From HB2-32-21 sp040235495 (GTDB lineage Bacteria; Pseudomonadota; Gammaproteobacteria; Pseudomonadales; Porticoccaceae): a stretch of 16,354 nucleotides of DNA. Where the stretch lies: assembly GCA_040235495.1 (NCBI GenBank), contig JBECKV010000030.1:1-16354 (forward strand), read 5' to 3'. This document shows, piece by piece, positions 13,514-16,354 of the stretch. Numbering within the stretch: position 1 is the stretch's first letter; each line of letters begins with the position of its first letter. A model generated the notes under the pieces. That model worked only from the letters and a program-made list of their open reading frames with translations. It had not been told where the DNA came from and ran no database searches. The translations under genes and the position numbers were made by a program.

Positions 13514-14545
13514 TCAATCGCGCTCCCGCGCGGCAATACCCCGTAACAGGCGACCAAGAATGTCGGCCCCGGTAATGATCCGTTTCCGCGGCCCCCAAAG
13601 CAAAATCAGATCCTCGTCGATGACATCGTCGGCGTCTCGCTCCGGCTTGACTTTCAACTTGCTCAGCGCCCGTCCCAGGAGGGTTTTATCGTCCCGGATC
13701 AACACCGGCCTGTGCGCAAAGACACCGGGATCAAGGGCGACACCCGTTGACAGGACGTTACGCAGAAAAGCGTTGGCGTTGAGCACCAGTCTGGGCTCGC
13801 CCTTGCCGTCAATAATGATCACCCATTTTTTGCCCGAGGCGTTGATCCGCTGGATAAAGGGATCATCCGGACAGGCAACATACCGGGGGAACTGGATCTG
13901 CCCCTCTCGCACCGGGAGTTCGACGATGCTTTTGGGATGTAGCGGCTCGCCCTCCTGGGTCGGCGGCAAATCATCAAATTCGAGAAAATTAAGCGCGCCC
14001 AAACCTTCGATCCGGTCGATGTCGCTCTCCTCCGCTTCGATGTGTTTTTTTATGACTGCCCGCAGATTATGTTCACGGAAGTATTGAATACCCTCCTTGC
14101 CCAACCACCAGTCCAGCATCAGCGCCGAGGGTTTGGCGACCGGAAACAAAACCACTTGATAGAAGCGCAATACCGGGCTCAACAATGCTCCCATCCGCAG
14201 CGCATGGCGCGAAAAATAGGCCTGCGGGATTATCTCGCCGAAAAAGGTGATAGCAACCGTGGAAAAGAGAAATGCGCTGACACCCGCCATGACGGAATCA
14301 GACAACAAGGTCAGCAGAACATTGATACCAACGTTTCCCCAGAGAATGGTTGTCAGCAGGAAATGGGCGTCGCGGCGCATTGCCAGGATTTTTTGCGCGG
14401 CTTCATTCCCGGTCGCCACCTCGGCTTCGAGCCTGAGGCGGCTGGTGCCGAACATCGCCAGATTCAGGCCGGAAAACATGGCCGACTGACTTAGACAGAG
14501 AAACATCCCGAGCCAGGTCAAAGTATCCAGCGGTAATTCGCTCAT
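13514..14545 (-). CDS. DUF21/CNNM-type membrane protein with C-terminal CBS-like region
   Basis: An inner-membrane protein of the CNNM/CorC-like group, linked in the family to Mg2+ or other divalent cation export. 343 residues from the ATG at 14545. The DUF21 transmembrane domain spans about 8-145, with family runs SAMFSGLNLAMFG (21-33), LLTTILWGNVGIN (63-75) and FFGEIIPQAYFSRHALRMGALLSP (101-124). A cytoplasmic part at about 200-340 looks CBS-like (SIVELPVREGQIQFPRYV; DEDLILLWGPRKRIITGADIL). No CorC_HlyC tail follows, so this is a short form. The ATG is preferred on family length, with GAGG 11 bases upstream; an in-frame GTG at 14599 would add 18 hydrophilic residues. It converges on the M15 peptidase gene (215-bp gap) and diverges from the Na/Pi gene. 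Confidence 0.85.
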   Translation of the reverse strand: MSELPLDTLTWLGMFLCLSQSAMFSGLNLAMFGTSRLRLEAEVATGNEAAQKILAMRRDAHFLLTTILWGNVGINVLLTLLSDSVMAGVSAFLFSTVAITFFGEIIPQAYFSRHALRMGALLSPVLRFYQVVLFPVAKPSALMLDWWLGKEGIQYFREHNLRAVIKKHIEAEESDIDRIEGLGALNFLEFDDLPPTQEGEPLHPKSIVELPVREGQIQFPRYVACPDDPFIQRINASGKKWVIIIDGKGEPRLVLNANAFLRNVLSTGVALDPGVFAHRPVLIRDDKTLLGRALSKLKVKPERDADDVIDEDLILLWGPRKRIITGADILGRLLRGIAARERD

Positions 14546-14870
14546 AAAATTCACTGCCTCGGTCCGCGTGCCGTCCAGCCCCTTAAGTTTGCTTGCCACA
14601 TGCCTTCATCAAGGCGTGCGGGATTGTAAAGCATCCCCTGAAACAGTTGTTCCCGATCATGCCTGTCATCGCCCAAAACGGGGTAAGCTATGTCTCCCCC
14701 CGGACAGAGCAGAGAGATTTAAGTGGCTATCAATGTCGCTGCGCATGCCGCCAACACGCGTATTCGAATTTACCGCCCGGCGCGGCTGGAAACGCAATAC
14801 CATTTAAGACCGCACCAGTTGATAAGGCATTGACCCCGCTTTCTCGGTCAGCGGCAGGAATTCGTTATAT
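14546..14870. other. 325-bp divergent spacer
   Basis: Lies between the starts of the DUF21 gene and the Na/Pi gene, so it should carry both promoters. I saw no strong -35/-10 pair. A 5-bp hairpin GCCTT/AAGGC with a 4-base loop is at 14602-14615, and an imperfect inverted repeat TGACC/GGTCA is at 14831-14850. A frame running through much of it has no recognisable product. Confidence 0.5.
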
Positions 14871-16354
14871 ATGTCGTCATGGAGCGCCATATCCGGCTTT
14901 AGTGGTGGTCTTGGCCTGTTTTTGCTGGGCATGTGGTTGCTGACCGAAGGCCTGAAGCTGGGTGGCGGCTCCGCCCTCGGCCGCATCCTGGCAACCTGGA
15001 CCACGACCCGATTACGCTCTTTTCTATCCGGCTTTTCCCTGACGGCGGTGGTGCAATCGTCCAGCGCCGTTACGGTGGCGGTCATCGGTTTTATCAACGC
15101 CGGGCTACTGGACATGTCACGCTCGCTGTGGGTGGTGTTCGGCAGCAATGTCGGCACCACCATGACCGCCTGGATCGTGGCTATCGTTGGCTTCAAATTC
15201 AAGGTCGACGCCTTGGCCTTACCTGCCGTCGGCATCGGCGCACTACTGCATTTGTTTAGTGCCAATGTCCGTTTCCGCTCGGTCGGAGGTGCGCTGGCCG
15301 GATTCGGACTCTTGCTGCTCGGCTTGCAGATTTTGCAGGGTGCTTTTTCCTCCCTTGAGCACAGCGTCGACCTGTCTGCTTTTTCCGGCAAGGACGCCGG
15401 CAGTATTGCCCTGATGCTGCTACTGGGGCTGCTGTTAACCGCTGTTATGCAGTCCTCGAGCGCTGCCATGGCCATCGTCCTGACGGCGGTAGCCACGGAC
15501 ACGGCTACCATCGCCGCCGGCGCCGCGGCAGTCATCGGCGCCAACGTCGGTACCACCGTTACCGCGCTGCTGGCGGTGCTGAAAGCCACCGCCAATGCCC
15601 GGCGCGTGGCCGTGGCGCATATGCTGTTCAACATCATTACCGCGACAGTAGCAATGATCGTACTGGCGCCATTTATCGGCGTGGTCGCCTGGTTTCAGCA
15701 GACCATGAAGATGGATGCCAACCCGGCGGTATCACTGGCATTGTTTCACACCGCTTTCAATGTGCTGGGTGTCGCCCTGATGATTCCGCTGGAGCCTCGC
15801 ATCTCGGCGCGACTCAAGCGCTTGTTCGTCCGCGGCGAAACCCAGACCGCCCGACTGCAATACCTCGACGCAACTATTTTGAAGATTCCCGACCTGGCGC
15901 TCAATGCAACGATTCTCGAACAAAGTCGGGTCCTGGAGGAAACCGCAACACTGATTCGACAATCCCGACAAGGCATCGCCCCCCCAGATTCCGCCTTTGC
16001 GGAGCTGCGCGCCGTGTTATCAGACATCAACGAGGCGATAGTCGAGTGCTCAAAACAGGCTCTTCCCGGGGACATCGCGCAAGCCTTCAGAAAATCGATC
16101 GAAGCCAATGTCCGCGCGTCCAACTGCCTCGACAACCTGCGCGCCGGCGCCAATCTAGCCGAACTCGAAAACACACTATCCCAGTCACAAAAAGACATCC
16201 TGGCCAGGTTTTTTGCGCATGGCCTGAATCTCGTCAATTACCATGAGGCCGCGGTACGCGGAGCCGCTGGCGATATTGATGATCGAAACCTGCCGGAGGA
16301 TTTTGAATCCAGCTACGATGAAACCCGGCAATATATAGTCGGCCAGGGCCAGCA
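14871..16354 (+). CDS. Na/Pi cotransporter family protein (NptA/YjbB-like), partial at right edge
   Basis: Open from the ATG at 14871 to the window end (494 codons), with no stop. The start MSSWSAISGFSGGLGLFLLGM has AGGAA about 11 bases upstream. Two inverted Na_Pi_cotrans repeats are visible, each with the QSSS signature: Gln62 in VVQSSSAVTVAVIGF and Gln194 in VMQSSSAAMAIVLTA. Each is followed by a glycine-rich FGSNVGTTMTAW or IGANVGTTVTALL segment. After about residue 325 the protein becomes hydrophilic and helical (LQYLDATILKIPDLALNATI onward), fitting the PhoU-like C-terminal domain of bacterial NptA/YjbB proteins. The family moves phosphate, in bacteria often outward, coupled to sodium. 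Direction and substrate here are unproven. It diverges from the DUF21 gene. Confidence 0.93.
   Translation, partial: MSSWSAISGFSGGLGLFLLGMWLLTEGLKLGGGSALGRILATWTTTRLRSFLSGFSLTAVVQSSSAVTVAVIGFINAGLLDMSRSLWVVFGSNVGTTMTAWIVAIVGFKFKVDALALPAVGIGALLHLFSANVRFRSVGGALAGFGLLLLGLQILQGAFSSLEHSVDLSAFSGKDAGSIALMLLLGLLLTAVMQSSSAAMAIVLTAVATDTATIAAGAAAVIGANVGTTVTALLAVLKATANARRVAVAHMLFNIITATVAMIVLAPFIGVVAWFQQTMKMDANPAVSLALFHTAFNVLGVALMIPLEPRISARLKRLFVRGETQTARLQYLDATILKIPDLALNATILEQSRVLEETATLIRQSRQGIAPPDSAFAELRAVLSDINEAIVECSKQALPGDIAQAFRKSIEANVRASNCLDNLRAGANLAELENTLSQSQKDILARFFAHGLNLVNYHEAAVRGAAGDIDDRNLPEDFESSYDETRQYIVGQGQ

Noticed and set aside
13401..14087. Plus-strand 228-codon Ser/Arg-rich frame
   Set aside because: Antisense to the DUF21 gene, with composition typical of a shadow frame.
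14804..15637. Minus-strand 277-codon Ala/Thr/Pro-rich frame
   Set aside because: Antisense to the Na/Pi cotransporter gene, whose paired QSSS motifs settle the coding strand.

Overview
The window looks like a moderately GC-rich, free-living gammaproteobacterium that copes with high or fluctuating salinity. The grounds are a complete ectoine/5-hydroxyectoine gene set with its dedicated aspartokinase and a MarR-type EctR regulator, beside typical Gram-negative envelope genes (heavy-metal RND pump, periplasmic L,D-transpeptidase, MepK/YcbK-like peptidase). No rRNA, tRNA, CRISPR, phage or intact insertion sequence was seen. The organism assignment is an inference from gene content.

Left edge (1-1441): the last 70 codons of an HME-type RND efflux pump (+), convergent with a sterol-desaturase-family membrane hydroxylase (-). 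A degenerate 17-bp tandem array follows.

Centre (1442-9459, all minus strand): ectA-ectB-ectC-ectD, a DksA/TraR-like zinc-finger gene, the ectoine-type aspartokinase gene, a membrane-anchored TPR protein gene overlapping ask by 13 bp, and, after a 263-bp gap, a PutP-like sodium:solute symporter. Ask makes aspartyl phosphate, which feeds aspartate semialdehyde. EctB aminates it to diaminobutyrate, EctA acetylates that, EctC cyclises it to ectoine, and EctD hydroxylates ectoine. The DksA-like and TPR proteins are not standard parts of this pathway and are the most interesting passengers. The symporter could recover solutes. Upstream of ectA is a very A+T-rich control region with an 18/20-identical 20-bp repeat pair and a site resembling the described EctR operator. 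The divergent gene encodes EctR (9791-10354, +).

Right part (10355-16354): a 311-bp spacer, then a two-gene peptidoglycan unit (+; L,D-transpeptidase and M15 peptidase, overlapping by one base). Next is a convergent DUF21/CNNM-type membrane protein (-), then a divergent Na/Pi-cotransporter-type protein (+) that runs off the right edge.

The ectoine biosynthesis itself is well known. The least described parts are the accessory genes in the operon, the layout of the ectA promoter, several RNA hairpins at gene junctions, and three unrelated short tandem repeats in spacers.
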